Positions 17,796-27,808 are shown, counted from the first letter of the stretch. The stretch is DNA of 64,000 nucleotides from Flavobacterium sp. (GCA_016718345.1 JADKDN010000004.1:186001-250000), one strand, 5' to 3'. The notes: generated from the letters alone by a model not told the origin. Numbers and translations: made by a program.

Positions 17796-19166
17796 TTAAT
17801 TTAAAAGTTCGTTTTCATCTGCTCCAGAACGTTTCAAAATATTTTCGGGTAGGGATTTTTTGGCTTTTGCTCCCATTTTCTTGAGTCTTTCCACACTAGT
17901 AATGAGATTTCCTTTTCCATCCACCAATTTGTTCATCGCATTGTCATATTCAGTTTTGGAATCTTTTATTTTATTTCCAACTTTGACCAAGTCGGCTACA
18001 AATCCTTCAAATTTATCATATAAAGCTCCAGCTTGACGCGCTATCTCTAAAGCATTTTCTTGTTGTTTTTGGTTGGTCCACATACTGTCAATGGTTCGTA
18101 GAGTAGCCAATAGGGTAGATGGAGTCACGATAACAATATTTTTTTCAAAAGCCTTGTTGTAAAGTGTTACATCTTCGTTGAGCGCAATGGCAAAAGCAGG
18201 TTCAATAGGAATAAAAAGCAAGACAAAATCGGGGCTTTCTATTTGATACAAATCTTGATAATTCTTTTCCCCCAATTGCTCAACATGGCGTTTTATAGAA
18301 TTGACATGTTCTTTTAAATAGCTATTTTTGGCAACATCATCCTCTTCATTTACGTATTTTTCATAGGCTGTCAAGGAAACTTTGGAGTCGACTATCATTT
18401 TTTTGCCATCGGGTAAATTAATCACCACATCCGGAAAAACTCTTTGCCCGTCAGTGTTAGTATGGGATTGTTGTACATAATATTCTCTGTCTTTTTCCAG
18501 TCCTGATTTTTCTAAAACGCGTTCCAATACCAGTTCACCCCAATTGCCTTGCATTTTGCTATCGCCTTTTAGCGCTTTCGTAAGGTTGATAGTTTCTTTA
18601 CTCATTTGTTCGTTCATTTCGCGCAATCCTAAAATTTGTTGGCGCAAAGCCGCGTGATAATCAATGCTCTCTTTGTGGGTATCTTCGACTTTTTTTTCGA
18701 ACAATTGAATCTTATCTTGCAATGGAGACAAGATGTTTTTCATGTTTTCTTTGTTCTGCTCCGTAAACTTGTTCGATTTTTCTTCGAGAATTTTATTGGC
18801 TAGATTTTCAAATTCTTTGGTGAATTTTTCTTGAAGTTTTTCTACTTCTTCTTTTTGTTCTTTGTTGCGTTCCCAAAGATTTTCAAAGTCAACTTCTTTT
18901 TTAGAAAGTTGAATGGCTAGACTGTCTTTTTCGTTTCGAATCGTTTCTTTTTCTGTGTTGCTAGCGGCTAACTGTTTTTCAAAATTCGATTTGTCTTGTT
19001 GAAATTGCTCTTTAATGAGACTCAATTGAGAATTGAATGCGACTAATTTTTCTTCGAGACTCATTTTTTCAGCTTGAAATCGAGCTGAAAAAATAAGTTT
19101 TCCTATAAAAATACCAATTCCTAACGCGATTATAAAAAGGATTAAAAACGGAAATACATTTGTCAT
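17796..19166 (-). CDS. rmuC: DNA recombination protein RmuC
   Basis: A 456-residue RmuC-family protein: an N-terminal membrane anchor (FPFLILFIIALGIGIFIGKL), a coiled coil of about 150 residues rich in Lys/Glu/Gln (LEEKLVAFNSQLSLIKEQFQ onward), and the nuclease-like RmuC domain with QGNWGELVLERVLEKSGL, VFPDVVINLPDGKKMIVDSK and LLFIPIEPAFAIAL. The VDSKVS core resembles PD-(D/E)XK nucleases. RmuC limits inversions between short inverted repeats in E. coli. The gene is intact and of normal length. It heads a unit with the two genes downstream and is divergent from the pseudouridine synthase gene. Confidence 0.95.
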   Translation of the reverse strand: MTNVFPFLILFIIALGIGIFIGKLIFSARFQAEKMSLEEKLVAFNSQLSLIKEQFQQDKSNFEKQLAASNTEKETIRNEKDSLAIQLSKKEVDFENLWERNKEQKEEVEKLQEKFTKEFENLANKILEEKSNKFTEQNKENMKNILSPLQDKIQLFEKKVEDTHKESIDYHAALRQQILGLREMNEQMSKETINLTKALKGDSKMQGNWGELVLERVLEKSGLEKDREYYVQQSHTNTDGQRVFPDVVINLPDGKKMIVDSKVSLTAYEKYVNEEDDVAKNSYLKEHVNSIKRHVEQLGEKNYQDLYQIESPDFVLLFIPIEPAFAIALNEDVTLYNKAFEKNIVIVTPSTLLATLRTIDSMWTNQKQQENALEIARQAGALYDKFEGFVADLVKVGNKIKDSKTEYDNAMNKLVDGKGNLITSVERLKKMGAKAKKSLPENILKRSGADENELLN

Positions 19167-19272
19167 AAAATCGAGTTGATTTAAAAAGTAAAAGTAAGGA
19201 ATAATATCAATTTTAGAATTCTAAATAAGATAATTTAAAGATGTATTTTTGTGCAAAATTTTACAACCGATT

Positions 19273-19863
19273 ATGCACCGTCATTTCATACTTCATAAAC
19301 CATATGGGTATTTGAGCCAGTTTATTTATGAATTAAAACGAAATAAGAAATTGTTGGGAGAACTCTATGATTTTCCCAAAGGAACGATGGCCATCGGTCG
19401 GTTAGACGAAGATTCAGAAGGCTTACTTTTGCTGACTACAGATGGAAAGACCAGTGAAATGATTTGCAGTAAAAAGGTAGAAAAAGAATATTACGTTCAA
19501 GTTGATGGACTCATTACTCAGGAAGCGGTTGAGCAATTAAAACAGGGAGTAGAAATAGGTTTTAAAGGTACAAAATACATCACAAAACCCTGCAAAGCCT
19601 TTATTGTAAGTGAGATTCCTGACTTTGGTGCTAGAGCAAAAAAGATAAGAGACGAACGGCATGGACCTACTTCTTGGATTTCGATAACTGTAAACGAAGG
19701 CAAATTTCGTCAGGTTAGAAAAATGACCGCAGCAGTGGGATTTCCTACATTACGATTGGTTAGAGTAAGAGTAGGTGCTATTCTTTTGAACGATTTAAAA
19801 GCCGGTGAGGTTTTGGAGATTTCTGATTTTCAAATACTAGAGACGAATCCTATAATCAAATAA
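19273..19863 (+). CDS. rluE: RluE-like 23S rRNA pseudouridine synthase
   Basis: Isomerises uridine in 23S rRNA (position 2457 in E. coli RluE). The protein begins MHRHFILHKPYGYLSQFIYE (start 19273, chosen over an in-frame Met eight codons earlier because family members begin here). The catalytic motif GRLDEDSEGLLLLTTDG holds the nucleophilic Asp, and the C-terminal NEGKFRQVRKMTAAVGFPTL followed by LVRVRVG is typical of the RsuA/RluB/RluE group. There is no S4 domain, as expected for RluE. A TATTTTTG at 19244-19251 could be its -7 element. The trmL-like gene follows after 20 bp. Confidence 0.9.
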   Translation: MHRHFILHKPYGYLSQFIYELKRNKKLLGELYDFPKGTMAIGRLDEDSEGLLLLTTDGKTSEMICSKKVEKEYYVQVDGLITQEAVEQLKQGVEIGFKGTKYITKPCKAFIVSEIPDFGARAKKIRDERHGPTSWISITVNEGKFRQVRKMTAAVGFPTLRLVRVRVGAILLNDLKAGEVLEISDFQILETNPIIK

Positions 19864-19883
19864 ACCCTAAATCCATAATTCAA

Positions 19884-20344
19884 ATGTTAAACGTCGTTTT
19901 AGTTGAGCCAGAAATCCCAAACAATACAGGAAATATTGGTCGGTTGTGTGTAGAACCGAAAGTAAATTGCATTTAATTCATCCGTTTGGGTTTGTGATTA
20001 ATGACAAGAATTTGAAACGTTCAGGGCTTGATTATTGGATCCATCTCGATGTGACTAAATATCAAAATGTAGCCGAATGGATAGCACAAATCCCTGATAA
20101 GTCAAGGGTTTTCCTGATGAGTTCTCATGCCACACAATCGATTTATGAGGTGGAATATCAGGATGGAGACTGGTTGGTTTTTGGTAAAGAAAGTATCGGT
20201 TTGAGTCAAGAGGTTTTAGCGCAATTTGAGAATCATTTAAAGATACCAATGTCCAATTTGATTCGTAGTTTTAATATTGCTAATTCAGTAGCGTTTGTGG
20301 TTGGGGAAGCGAAAAGACAGATAGCAGTCAGCAGTCGCAGCTAG
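19884..20344 (+). CDS. trmL: tRNA (cytidine-34 2'-O)-methyltransferase TrmL-like, one frameshift
   Basis: SPOUT-class enzyme that 2'-O-methylates the wobble nucleotide of leucine tRNAs. From the ATG at 19884 it reads MLNVVLVEPEIPNNTGNIGR, the canonical TrmL opening. A one-base break near 19943 then shifts to TESKLHLIHPFGFVINDKNL and KRSGLDYW. The SAM-binding knot is complete in that frame: LVFGKESIGLSQEVL, then IPMSNLIRSFNIANSVAFVV. Length (about 152 codons) matches the family. It is coupled to rluE and the break looks like an error. Confidence 0.93.
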
Positions 20345-20357
20345 CGGTTTTATGAAA

Positions 20358-21130
20358 TCACAAATTTCCCTTTTCTTCATCAAAAAAAATGTGTTCGTCT
20401 TTGAACAATGTATTGAAGATTCCTTTGCTTATAAAATTACAAGGCTGATCTTGTAGAACGACTTCAGAGGTCATGATAATCATTTCGTCACTCAATTGTA
20501 TCGCCATATCAATATCATGAGTCGAAAATAAGATGCATTTTCCAGTTTCTTCCGCTAGTTTTTTCAATAATTTGAATACGTTAACTTTGTGTAATAAATC
20601 CAAATGCGTTGTGGGCTCGTCCAAAATAATCAAAGGAGTATCTTGTGCCAAAGCCCTTGCGATTAGAACTTTTTGTAATTGACCGTCGCTAATCTCGTAA
20701 TGCTTTTTAGTTGCCAAATGACTGATTTGAGTCAGTTCCATGGCTTCCTGAATTTTCGCAATATCTTCGTCAGTTTGTTTGCCAATCCAGTTGGTGTAAG
20801 GCTGTCTCCCCAAGGCTATGAGTTCAAAAACACTTAGATTACTCGGAGGTAATTTTTCGGTTAAAACCAAACTTAATTGTTGTGACAATTCCAATGAGTT
20901 GTGGGCTTGAATATTTTTTCATTCAAAAGAACCAGACCTTCCAACGGTTTTTGAATCCCACAAAGTGTTCGTAATAAAGTAGATTTTCCAATTCCGTTGG
21001 CTCCAACCAGAGCTGTTAGTTTTCCTTCCTGCAAATGGAGGTTGAGGTTTTCGGCAATGGCAAGATTTCCGTCTTTGGAATGGTATCCAATGCTAAGATT
21101 TGAAGTGGAAAGGATATTTATTGTATTCAT
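20358..21130 (-). CDS. btuD: ABC transporter ATP-binding protein (B12/iron type), one frameshift
   Basis: Energises import of a TonB-class substrate across the inner membrane. The N-terminal part has Walker A GANGIGKST (21.0 kb). After a one-base break near 20900 come the Q-loop region, the signature ISDGQLQKVLIARAL (an LSGGQ variant) and Walker B PLIILDEPTTHLD with an H-switch (FSTHDID). The subfamily is FepC/BtuD-like (LGRQPYTNW). It lies 19 bp after the FecCD-type permease gene and completes a btuF-btuC-btuD order. Substrate is inferred as cobalamin from the divergent B12 riboswitch and btuB; haem or siderophore remain alternatives. Confidence 0.86.
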
Positions 21131-21149
21131 TTTATTCTCTCTTTAATAA

Positions 21150-22178
21150 TCAAATCAAACTTCTCTTTCGAACCAACAACCAAATCACAATTGGTGCCCC
21201 AATGATGGATGTAATGGCATTAATAGGCAATGTAAATTCTATACCTGGCATTTGAGAAACCATGTCGCAAAACAGCATCAATATAGCTCCAATTAAGATA
21301 GTACTTCCAAATAAAATTTTGTGATTACTAGTTTGAAATAAAAGTTTGGCTAAATGCGGCACTGCCAAACCAATAAAGGCGATAGGTCCTGCAAATGCGG
21401 TGATACTTCCTGCTAATAAACTAGTAGCGATTATGATGATGTATCTCGATTTTCGAATGTTTAATCCCATGCTTTTGGCATAATTTTCTCCTAATAATAA
21501 AGCATCTAACGATTTTATAGAAATCAAACTTAAAAGCAATCCCACAGCCACAGTGACACCTAAAATAAGGATATTTTGCCAAGATAAGTTTCCTAAATTG
21601 CCCATACTCCAAAAAGTAAATTTCTGCAACTGTTCTGCAGAACTGAAATAGGTTAACACCGAAACAATAGCGCTTGTAAAACTACTAAACATAAGCCCAA
21701 CAATCAATATAGTAGCTGTGTCTCTTAGTCTGCTTGAAACGATTAATACTAAAAGTAGCACCAAAAAACTTCCCAAGCACGAAGCTACAATAATTCCGTA
21801 GGATGAAAGTAAAATTTCTGACACTAGAGAGGGTAAAAACGCTGCTCCTAAAATAATTAAAGCAACACCCAAGCTAGAACCTGAACTTAAACCCAAAACA
21901 TAAGGTCCAGCTAGCGGATTTCTGAATAGCGTTTGCATCAATAATCCACTTATGGATAGACCCATTCCAACCAGAACAGCAGTGATGGCTTTGGGTAATC
22001 TAAAATTCACTATGATGTATTCCCATGTATCTTTACTTGCTATTGCACCAGATAAACTTTTGAAAACTTCCTTCACAGGAATACTCACTTGTCCCAAGGA
22101 AATATTCAATACAAATGTAAATACCAATAACAAGGTTAATGAGAAAAACAGAATAGTATTTTGCTTTTTGGATTTCAA
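21150..22178 (-). CDS. btuC: FecCD/BtuC-family ABC transporter permease
   Basis: A 342-residue inner-membrane permease with about nine to ten spans. Family hallmarks are visible: FRLPKAITAVLVGMGLSISG, LLMQTLFRNPLAGPYVLGLS, and AGPIAFIGLAVPHLAKLLF near the C-terminus, the cytoplasmic coupling region. The frame is intact. It begins one base before the end of the btuF-like gene (2-bp gap) and precedes btuD, so the three are one operon. Assignment to B12 rather than iron uptake rests on the riboswitch-btuB unit divergent from this operon. Confidence 0.9.
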   Translation of the reverse strand: MKSKKQNTILFFSLTLLLVFTFVLNISLGQVSIPVKEVFKSLSGAIASKDTWEYIIVNFRLPKAITAVLVGMGLSISGLLMQTLFRNPLAGPYVLGLSSGSSLGVALIILGAAFLPSLVSEILLSSYGIIVASCLGSFLVLLLVLIVSSRLRDTATILIVGLMFSSFTSAIVSVLTYFSSAEQLQKFTFWSMGNLGNLSWQNILILGVTVAVGLLLSLISIKSLDALLLGENYAKSMGLNIRKSRYIIIIATSLLAGSITAFAGPIAFIGLAVPHLAKLLFQTSNHKILFGSTILIGAILMLFCDMVSQMPGIEFTLPINAITSIIGAPIVIWLLVRKRSLI

Positions 22179-22179
22179 A

Positions 22180-23325
22180 TTAATTTAATTTTTCAAAGAA
22201 AAAAGGTTTGTAGCCCACTAATAATTCAGGATGTAAAATTTTTACTAAGTCTTTCAAAACTATATCAGGACGATTGGGTCCTAATTCATAGTACAAAATA
22301 CCACCCGTTTTCCCTTTTTTTCCACAGAACGAATATACTTTTTTATTTTGAAATGCTTTGAATTGATTATAATGCGGATTGGCATCAGTCATTAATTGTA
22401 AACTGGAAAATTGTCCAGAAGTAATCCAAAAATCAGCATCTTTTGCTTTTTCAAAAACGGTTTCAAACGATAGGGATAAACTTCCAGTTCCAGTAGTTTC
22501 TTGCCATAAATAATTGGAATGTGCTTCATTTAATAACAAGCTTCCCCAACTGGTTCCACTTGGTAAATACCATTTTCCTTCGAAGATATCGCCAGCTAAA
22601 ATAGTGGGTTTAATTTTAGCCATTTTTGCTATTTCAGCAGTTTTTAAGTATTCTTTTACAATTTTAGAAAAGAATGCATCGGCTTCTTGTTGCTTGTTAT
22701 ATAGAGCTCCAAATAATTTGATCCACTCAGCTTTTCCTAGTGGTGTTGGTTCATTCCAATCGCCATTTAAAAGTACTTTTAAACCGCTTTTTTGCAAATT
22801 ATCTAATGATGGATTATTGTTGTCCAGACCGTATCCTATGATAATATTGGGTTGTAAGTCAATCAGAGTTTCTATGTTTAACGATTGATTGTTTCCTAGT
22901 TCTTTGATTTTTCCCTGCTCAATTCGGTTTCTTACTTTTTCGGAGGAAATGTAGTTGAGGTTGGGAAAACCAATCAGTGAATTTTCAACACCAAGCATTT
23001 CCAGCGAAGGAATATGAGTGGTCGAGGTTACTACAATAGATTGTAAAGGAACTTGAATTGTGGTAAATTGTTGCAAACTATCGGGAACAATTCCATCTTT
23101 TTCTTTCAGGATATAAGTGTATTCTTTGTTCGCTTTTGGCCAAGGATTAGAGACTTTTACAATCGAGAACCCTTTGTGTTGATATATGGAAAACCCTTTG
23201 GCATAATGGATTTGGTTTTCTGTTGTTGCAATTTTTTCTGAAGAAAAACTCACGTCATTTTTTTTACAACCCAATAATGAAAGTGCAAATAGTAGAAGTG
23301 AAAATTTAAAAAAAAATAATTTCAT
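22180..23325 (-). CDS. btuF: Periplasmic substrate-binding lipoprotein (BtuF-like)
   Basis: Captures substrate in the periplasm for BtuCD. The start at 23325 (MKLFFFKFSLLLFALSLLGC) yields a lipoprotein signal peptide with lipobox LLGC; the upstream Met 14 codons earlier would bury it. The mature protein has the class III binding-protein plan: IVVTSTTHIPSLEMLGVENS, LIGFPNLNYIS, then LIDLQPNIIIGYG, a long connecting helix, and IKPTILAGDIFEGKWYLPSG. It heads the btuFCD operon, divergent from the riboswitch and btuB. The frame is intact. Confidence 0.88.
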   Translation of the reverse strand: MKLFFFKFSLLLFALSLLGCKKNDVSFSSEKIATTENQIHYAKGFSIYQHKGFSIVKVSNPWPKANKEYTYILKEKDGIVPDSLQQFTTIQVPLQSIVVTSTTHIPSLEMLGVENSLIGFPNLNYISSEKVRNRIEQGKIKELGNNQSLNIETLIDLQPNIIIGYGLDNNNPSLDNLQKSGLKVLLNGDWNEPTPLGKAEWIKLFGALYNKQQEADAFFSKIVKEYLKTAEIAKMAKIKPTILAGDIFEGKWYLPSGTSWGSLLLNEAHSNYLWQETTGTGSLSLSFETVFEKAKDADFWITSGQFSSLQLMTDANPHYNQFKAFQNKKVYSFCGKKGKTGGILYYELGPNRPDIVLKDLVKILHPELLVGYKPFFFEKLN

Positions 23326-23424
23326 TAGATTGATTTCAAAAAAAAGCAAAGGTATATTTAATCGCAATTAAAAATCAAATTTTATTTTTTATTCAAATGA
23401 TAAAACTATATTTGCTGCCGAATT

Positions 23425-23592
23425 AAGGTTGTGTTTTTCTTGAATTTGAAAATCACATTAAAAGGGAATTAGGTTCAAAACCTAAGCTGTACCCGCAACT
23501 GTAAGCTACAAAGCTTGTTGTTATCTACAAAACCATTATCTGCCACGGCGGATGAGAAGGTCAACAACAAGACGCAAGCCAGGAGACCTGCC
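23425..23592 (+). ncRNA. Cobalamin (B12) riboswitch
   Basis: The conserved elements occur in order: AAGGTTGTG near the start, AAAAGGGAATTAGGTTC with AACCTAAGCTG, the core CCCGCAACTGTAAGC (about 23493), then CTGCCAC and GAGAAGGTC, and finally the B12 box GCAAGCCAGGAGACCTGCC (23574-23592). Outer pairing brings GGT and ACC ends together. It lies about 100 bp upstream of btuB on the same strand, so B12 should repress the receptor. The divergent ABC operon shows no aptamer of its own. Confidence 0.95.
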
Positions 23593-23629
23593 TTTTTTCA
23601 ACTGAGTAACAAACTTTCGGGAAAAAAGG
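23591..23629 (+). promoter_or_regulatory. Possible expression-platform hairpin of the B12 riboswitch
   Basis: CCTTTTTTC at the 3' edge of the aptamer (23591-23599) can pair with GAAAAAAGG (about 23621-23629), a perfect 9-bp helix with a loop of about 21 nt. It begins exactly where the aptamer closes. No U-tract follows, so it might act as an alternative structure rather than a terminator. Confidence 0.4.
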
Positions 23630-23691
23630 TTTGGGTATGGGTAATTTCATGCTTTTCTCCCATTTTTAGTATTAAAAATGTTTTAATTAAA

Positions 23692-25626
23692 ATGAACAAA
23701 AAAATCGTTCGCATAGGCGCGTTATGTGTGCTTATGACAACTTGTGCTTTGGCACAACAAAAAGAAACCAACACTATTAAAAACGAGTTGGATGAGGTGG
23801 TGGTTTTGGACTCTAAATTTGCTTTGCCAAAAGAAAAGTCTGGAAAAATAATCACTAAAATTACGGCTGAGGATTTAGCTAAAAAATCAGGGCAATCTGT
23901 AGCTACTATTTTAAGTTCTGTTGTAGGACTTGAGATTAATGGGAATCAAAGTAATGCTGGGAAAAATCTTGGATATTATATTCGGGGTGGGAGAAGTCGC
24001 CAAGCATTAATTATGATTGATGGAGTTCCGGTAACAGACGCATCAGGGATTAATTTAGAGTATGATTTGCGTTTAATTCCTGTTGAACAAGTTGAGAGTA
24101 TAGAAATTATGAAAGGAGCATCAAGTACTTTATACGGTTCAGGAGCAGCTACAGGAGTAATAAATATAACACTAAAAAAGGCCAAAAAAGAGGTGGTTGC
24201 AGGAAATGCTTATATGAGTTTGGGGACTCAAACAACTGCTGATAAGGTTAAATACAATCCTCAAGATTTTAATCAAGGATTTGATGTAAAAGGCAGGCAG
24301 AAACGTTTCAGTTATTTTGCATCATTAAATAGTACTGAAACAAAAGGGATTTCTGAAGCAAAAAGGGATTAATTTTGAAGAAGATAGTTTTTCAAGAGTA
24401 AATGCGCTTACAAAATTTGGGCTTGAAGTAAATACTAAATTATCATTTGGTGCTTTTACAAGTTTCGACAGAATGAAAAATGATTTTGATTCTGGGCCTA
24501 ATGCAGATAATCTTGAAAATTATGGTCTAACAAAGCAATATAGAGCTGAGTTAATTCTAATTATAAATATCAAAATGGAGAATTTGTTATTACATCCTCT
24601 GGTAGTTTGATACAAAGAGATTATTTCAATTACTCGAGTTTAACGAAATATAAGTTTAGAAACACAAATATCGATGCTTTTAATAGGTATAATTTTTCAT
24701 CAAAATTATTTTTTGTGTTGGGAAGTCAATTTCAGTTTTTTGATGCCAATACTGAATCGCCATATGGAAGTACAAGTAGTGATTTAGCCAAAATGAATAC
24801 AATAGATACTTATTTGAATGCAGTTTATAATTCAGATTTTGGACTTAATGTAAATGCTGGAACACGATTGGATATTCATAGTACATACGGGAATAATATG
24901 GTTTATAATGTAAATCCATCTTATAATTTTAAGAGTATTCCATTAAAAATCATTTCGTCTTACAGTACCGCTTTTATTACCCCAAGTTTGTATCAATTGT
25001 ACGATGGTTATTCGGGTAATTTAGAATTAAAACCAGAAGAAAATTCAACTTTAGAGGCAGGTTTTGAGATTAAATTACTTAAAAATAAAATAGAATTTAA
25101 CGCTGTTGCTTTTTATCGCGAAGAAAAAAATGCTATTGAATATTATTCAAATCCGATAACTTTTGAGTCTTCATATTTTAATGCCGACGGAAAATATAAT
25201 GCCAAAGGAATTGAAACAAGTATAGTTTACGCCATTAATAATCAAGTTAAAATTAACGCAAATTATACCTTCACTCAAACGGAAGACAAAATGGTAAACA
25301 ATACTTTTCCTGATATCAAGGCTAATTTAAATAATCCTAAGCACAAAGTTAATTTAGGAATTGATTATCAGCTTTTAAATCGATTGTATATCGGATTGAA
25401 CTATCAGTATTTAGCCAAAAGAGATAGTTTTATGGGCTATCCACCAGAGGTTGAAGTATTAGATTCGTATCAATTGTTTCATCTAACTTCTAAATACGAA
25501 CTGATAAAAAACAGATTGAGTCTTTTTGTCTCAGCGACCAATATCTTCAATGCTGATTTTGTTGAAAATGTTGGTTATAACACTAGAGGGCGTAATTTTA
25601 AACTAGGGTTGAATATAAATTTATAA
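23692..25626 (+). CDS. btuB: TonB-dependent cobalamin receptor BtuB, frameshifted
   Basis: Outer-membrane beta-barrel importer downstream of the B12 riboswitch. The start at 23692 (MNKKIVRIGALCVLMTTCAL) gives a signal peptide ending ALAQ. The plug domain is complete: DEVVVLDSKFALPKEKSGKI, YYIRGGRSRQALIMIDGVPV and VESIEIMKGASSTLYGSGAA. A break near 24365 and another near 24555 interrupt the barrel. The remainder runs to the C-terminal strand GYNTRGRNFKLGLNINL, ending in the outer-membrane pattern. Total length (about 640 residues) suits BtuB-type receptors. It ends 11 bp before a strong terminator. The breaks are probably sequencing indels. Confidence 0.92.
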
Positions 25627-25636
25627 GAGAAGTAAT

Positions 25637-25680
25637 AAAAAACCAAAGCCATACTCTTAGAGTATGGCTTTGGTTTTTTT
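25637..25680. terminator. Strong bidirectional terminator
   Basis: ACCAAAGCCATACTC (25642-25656) pairs perfectly with GAGTATGGCTTTGGT (25660-25674) around a TTA loop, flanked by an A-run on the left and a T-run on the right. It serves btuB on plus and the S41 protease gene on minus. Confidence 0.93.
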
Positions 25681-25693
25681 TAAGTTTTATGGT

Positions 25694-27178
25694 TTACAGA
25701 CCATCGGGAAGCTCATCAATATACATTTCATTTTTCAGCCTGTTAATAGATTGATTTTCTATTACATTATCTAATATTACAGCTGGTTTTTTCGGAATTT
25801 TTCTACCTCCACCTTTTATTTTGTTAATTGCAATATTTAGCAAGGGCTCTTCTGAATCTCCTAATATTCCTAAATTGTTGATTGATTCTATAACTTCAAT
25901 GTTGGGTGTTAATCCGTTGATATAGTCTCCAAAACCTACTTTATTTACTATTTTCAATACTAAGGGTTGCATTGCATATCGATGATTCGGATTCACATTT
26001 TTCTTGGTAAAGTTTGGTGAATCGTACAAGGTTATAGAACCAACATTTTTACCAGTAGTGGAATCTCCAATTTGGATTACATTAATATAAGGTTTCAATC
26101 CATTGATTACTAATTCACTCGCTGAGGCTGTGCTTTTTGAAGTTAAGATGTATATTCTTGTGAGATTCAAACTGTTGATGCTAGCATTAGTATTGATTTT
26201 ATCTGTAAAAAGATTCAATAGGCTGGAAGGATTGTTCGATGCATAATAGGCTTCAACCTTATCATTCCATTGTTGCTTAGCAAATACTTGACCCGTAAAT
26301 TGTCCTGTAATCATGCTTGCTAAACGTGTAGCTGTTGCTATCGAACCACCTGAATTGTAGCGTAAATCCAAAACAAAATCAGTGATACCTCCCGCCTTTA
26401 GTTCTCCAAAGGCATTGTTTAGTTGCGTTTCATAGGAGGCATAGAAACCATTGTACATTAAATATCCAATTTTATGATTTCCACTTTCGATTATTTTGCT
26501 TATGTATACAGGATTTTCTGATAAAACGGTTTTAGTTAAACTCACAGAACGACCGTTTGGAGTATAATTTCCATTATCATAATCGGCAAAATTTAGAGTG
26601 TATGAATCAGAATTGCTCAATAACGAATTTAGGTTGTTGTTGTCTGGATTTTCTCTGTTTCTATATAGTTTGGTGCCGTTAACTGCATAAAAAATAGCTC
26701 CACGCTGAATGTCTTTGCCAGAAGCATCAGAATTGGGTAAGATATAGTGAACAATACCAATGACATCATTTTCGGTTTTATTTTTATAAAATAGTTTGTA
26801 TTCAACTCCATTGTTTTTTGTGATTCCCGAAAGTGCACCTTCTAGTTCAGTGTAATTGGAATACATAAAACTAAATCGGTCTATTGCTGCCCCCGGACTG
26901 GGAAACTTACTCACAGGTTTGTTTAATAAATCTTGAAATAGTTTTTCAGGACTAGAATAACCATAAAGAAAAGTATTCAAATCTCTTTGGGTTTCAAATC
27001 GTTTATCATCCAAATCAGGGACATCTGCTTGCCATAAATAATAGAGGTTCAGCCCTTTCCAGATAAAATCATTGACGGTTAAGTTACTTGGAACAGCGGT
27101 ATCATCATAGTCTTCGCAACTTAGAAATAAGAAAACAGTAAGTACGACTAGGACTTTAAATGGTGATAGTGCTTTCAT
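25694..27178 (-). CDS. S41-family C-terminal-processing peptidase, lipoprotein
   Basis: A 494-residue secreted serine protease. The start at 27178 (MKALSPFKVLVVLTVFLFLSC) gives a lipoprotein signal with Cys in FLSC; an earlier Met is possible. There is an N-terminal helical domain with NDFIWKGLNLYYLWQADVPD, a PDZ-like segment, then the S41 core: FVLDLRYNSGGSIATATRLA, ILTSKSTASASELVINGLKP with the nucleophilic Ser (SASASE), and GDSTTGKNVGS with the catalytic Lys. Such Bacteroidota tail-specific-protease-like lipoproteins act at the cell envelope; the substrate is unknown. The frame is intact. It is divergent from the sigma-factor operon. Confidence 0.92.
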   Translation of the reverse strand: MKALSPFKVLVVLTVFLFLSCEDYDDTAVPSNLTVNDFIWKGLNLYYLWQADVPDLDDKRFETQRDLNTFLYGYSSPEKLFQDLLNKPVSKFPSPGAAIDRFSFMYSNYTELEGALSGITKNNGVEYKLFYKNKTENDVIGIVHYILPNSDASGKDIQRGAIFYAVNGTKLYRNRENPDNNNLNSLLSNSDSYTLNFADYDNGNYTPNGRSVSLTKTVLSENPVYISKIIESGNHKIGYLMYNGFYASYETQLNNAFGELKAGGITDFVLDLRYNSGGSIATATRLASMITGQFTGQVFAKQQWNDKVEAYYASNNPSSLLNLFTDKINTNASINSLNLTRIYILTSKSTASASELVINGLKPYINVIQIGDSTTGKNVGSITLYDSPNFTKKNVNPNHRYAMQPLVLKIVNKVGFGDYINGLTPNIEVIESINNLGILGDSEEPLLNIAINKIKGGGRKIPKKPAVILDNVIENQSINRLKNEMYIDELPDGL

Positions 27179-27298
27179 AATTTTTTTTTGATACATAATC
27201 AACGTAAAAATACTAACTTTAGTTTTATTTTTCCATTCTTTGTAACAAATATAAATCTAGCTCGTCTTGAAATAAAGCCTAATATAATAACTGCTTTT

Positions 27299-27808
27299 AT
27301 GAATCAAAATGATTTTGTGTCGTTAATTTCCCCATTCAAGGATAAAGTCTTTAGGCTATCAAAACGATTGCTTGTAAGTACTGAGGAAGCCGAAGACGCC
27401 ACACAAGAGGTTTTGGTTAAATTATGGGATAGAAAAGAAAGTTTAAACAAGTATAATAGTGTAGAAGCATTTGCAATGACAATGACCAAAAATTATTGTT
27501 TGGATCAATTAAAATCAAAACGTGCTGGAAATCTTAAAATTGTTCATACTAATTTCAAAGATAAAGAGGCTAGTATCGATAAAAAAATAGAACATAGTGA
27601 TAGCTTGAATTGGGTGGGAAAAATAATTAATCAATTGCCAGAACAACAACAATTAATAATTCAAATGCGAGATATAGAGCAATATGAGTTTAATGAAATT
27701 GCCCAAATTTTAGAAATGAATGAGACCGCTATTCGCGTAGCACTTTCAAGAGCAAGAAAAACAATACGGGAACAGATGGTTAAAACACACAGTTATGGAA
27801 TTAAATAA
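27299..27808 (+). CDS. ECF-type RNA polymerase sigma factor
   Basis: A 169-residue sigma-70 family protein of the extracytoplasmic-function group. Region 2 is seen in STEEAEDATQEVLVKLWDRK with the helix SVEAFAMTMTKNYCLDQLKS, region 4 in LPEQQQLIIQMRDIEQYEFN and EIAQILEMNETAIRVALSRA. The start at 27299 (MNQNDFVSLISPFKDKVFRL) is the family start; an upstream Met would add 37 non-family residues. It overlaps the next gene by 14 bp and heads a four-gene unit with a membrane protein and two DUF4252 proteins, the usual layout for a sigma/anti-sigma pair with envelope targets. Confidence 0.93.
   Translation: MNQNDFVSLISPFKDKVFRLSKRLLVSTEEAEDATQEVLVKLWDRKESLNKYNSVEAFAMTMTKNYCLDQLKSKRAGNLKIVHTNFKDKEASIDKKIEHSDSLNWVGKIINQLPEQQQLIIQMRDIEQYEFNEIAQILEMNETAIRVALSRARKTIREQMVKTHSYGIK

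Noticed and set aside
23325..23425. Second B12 riboswitch on the minus strand upstream of btuF
   Set aside because: The gap is too short and has no B12 box or core motifs on that strand.
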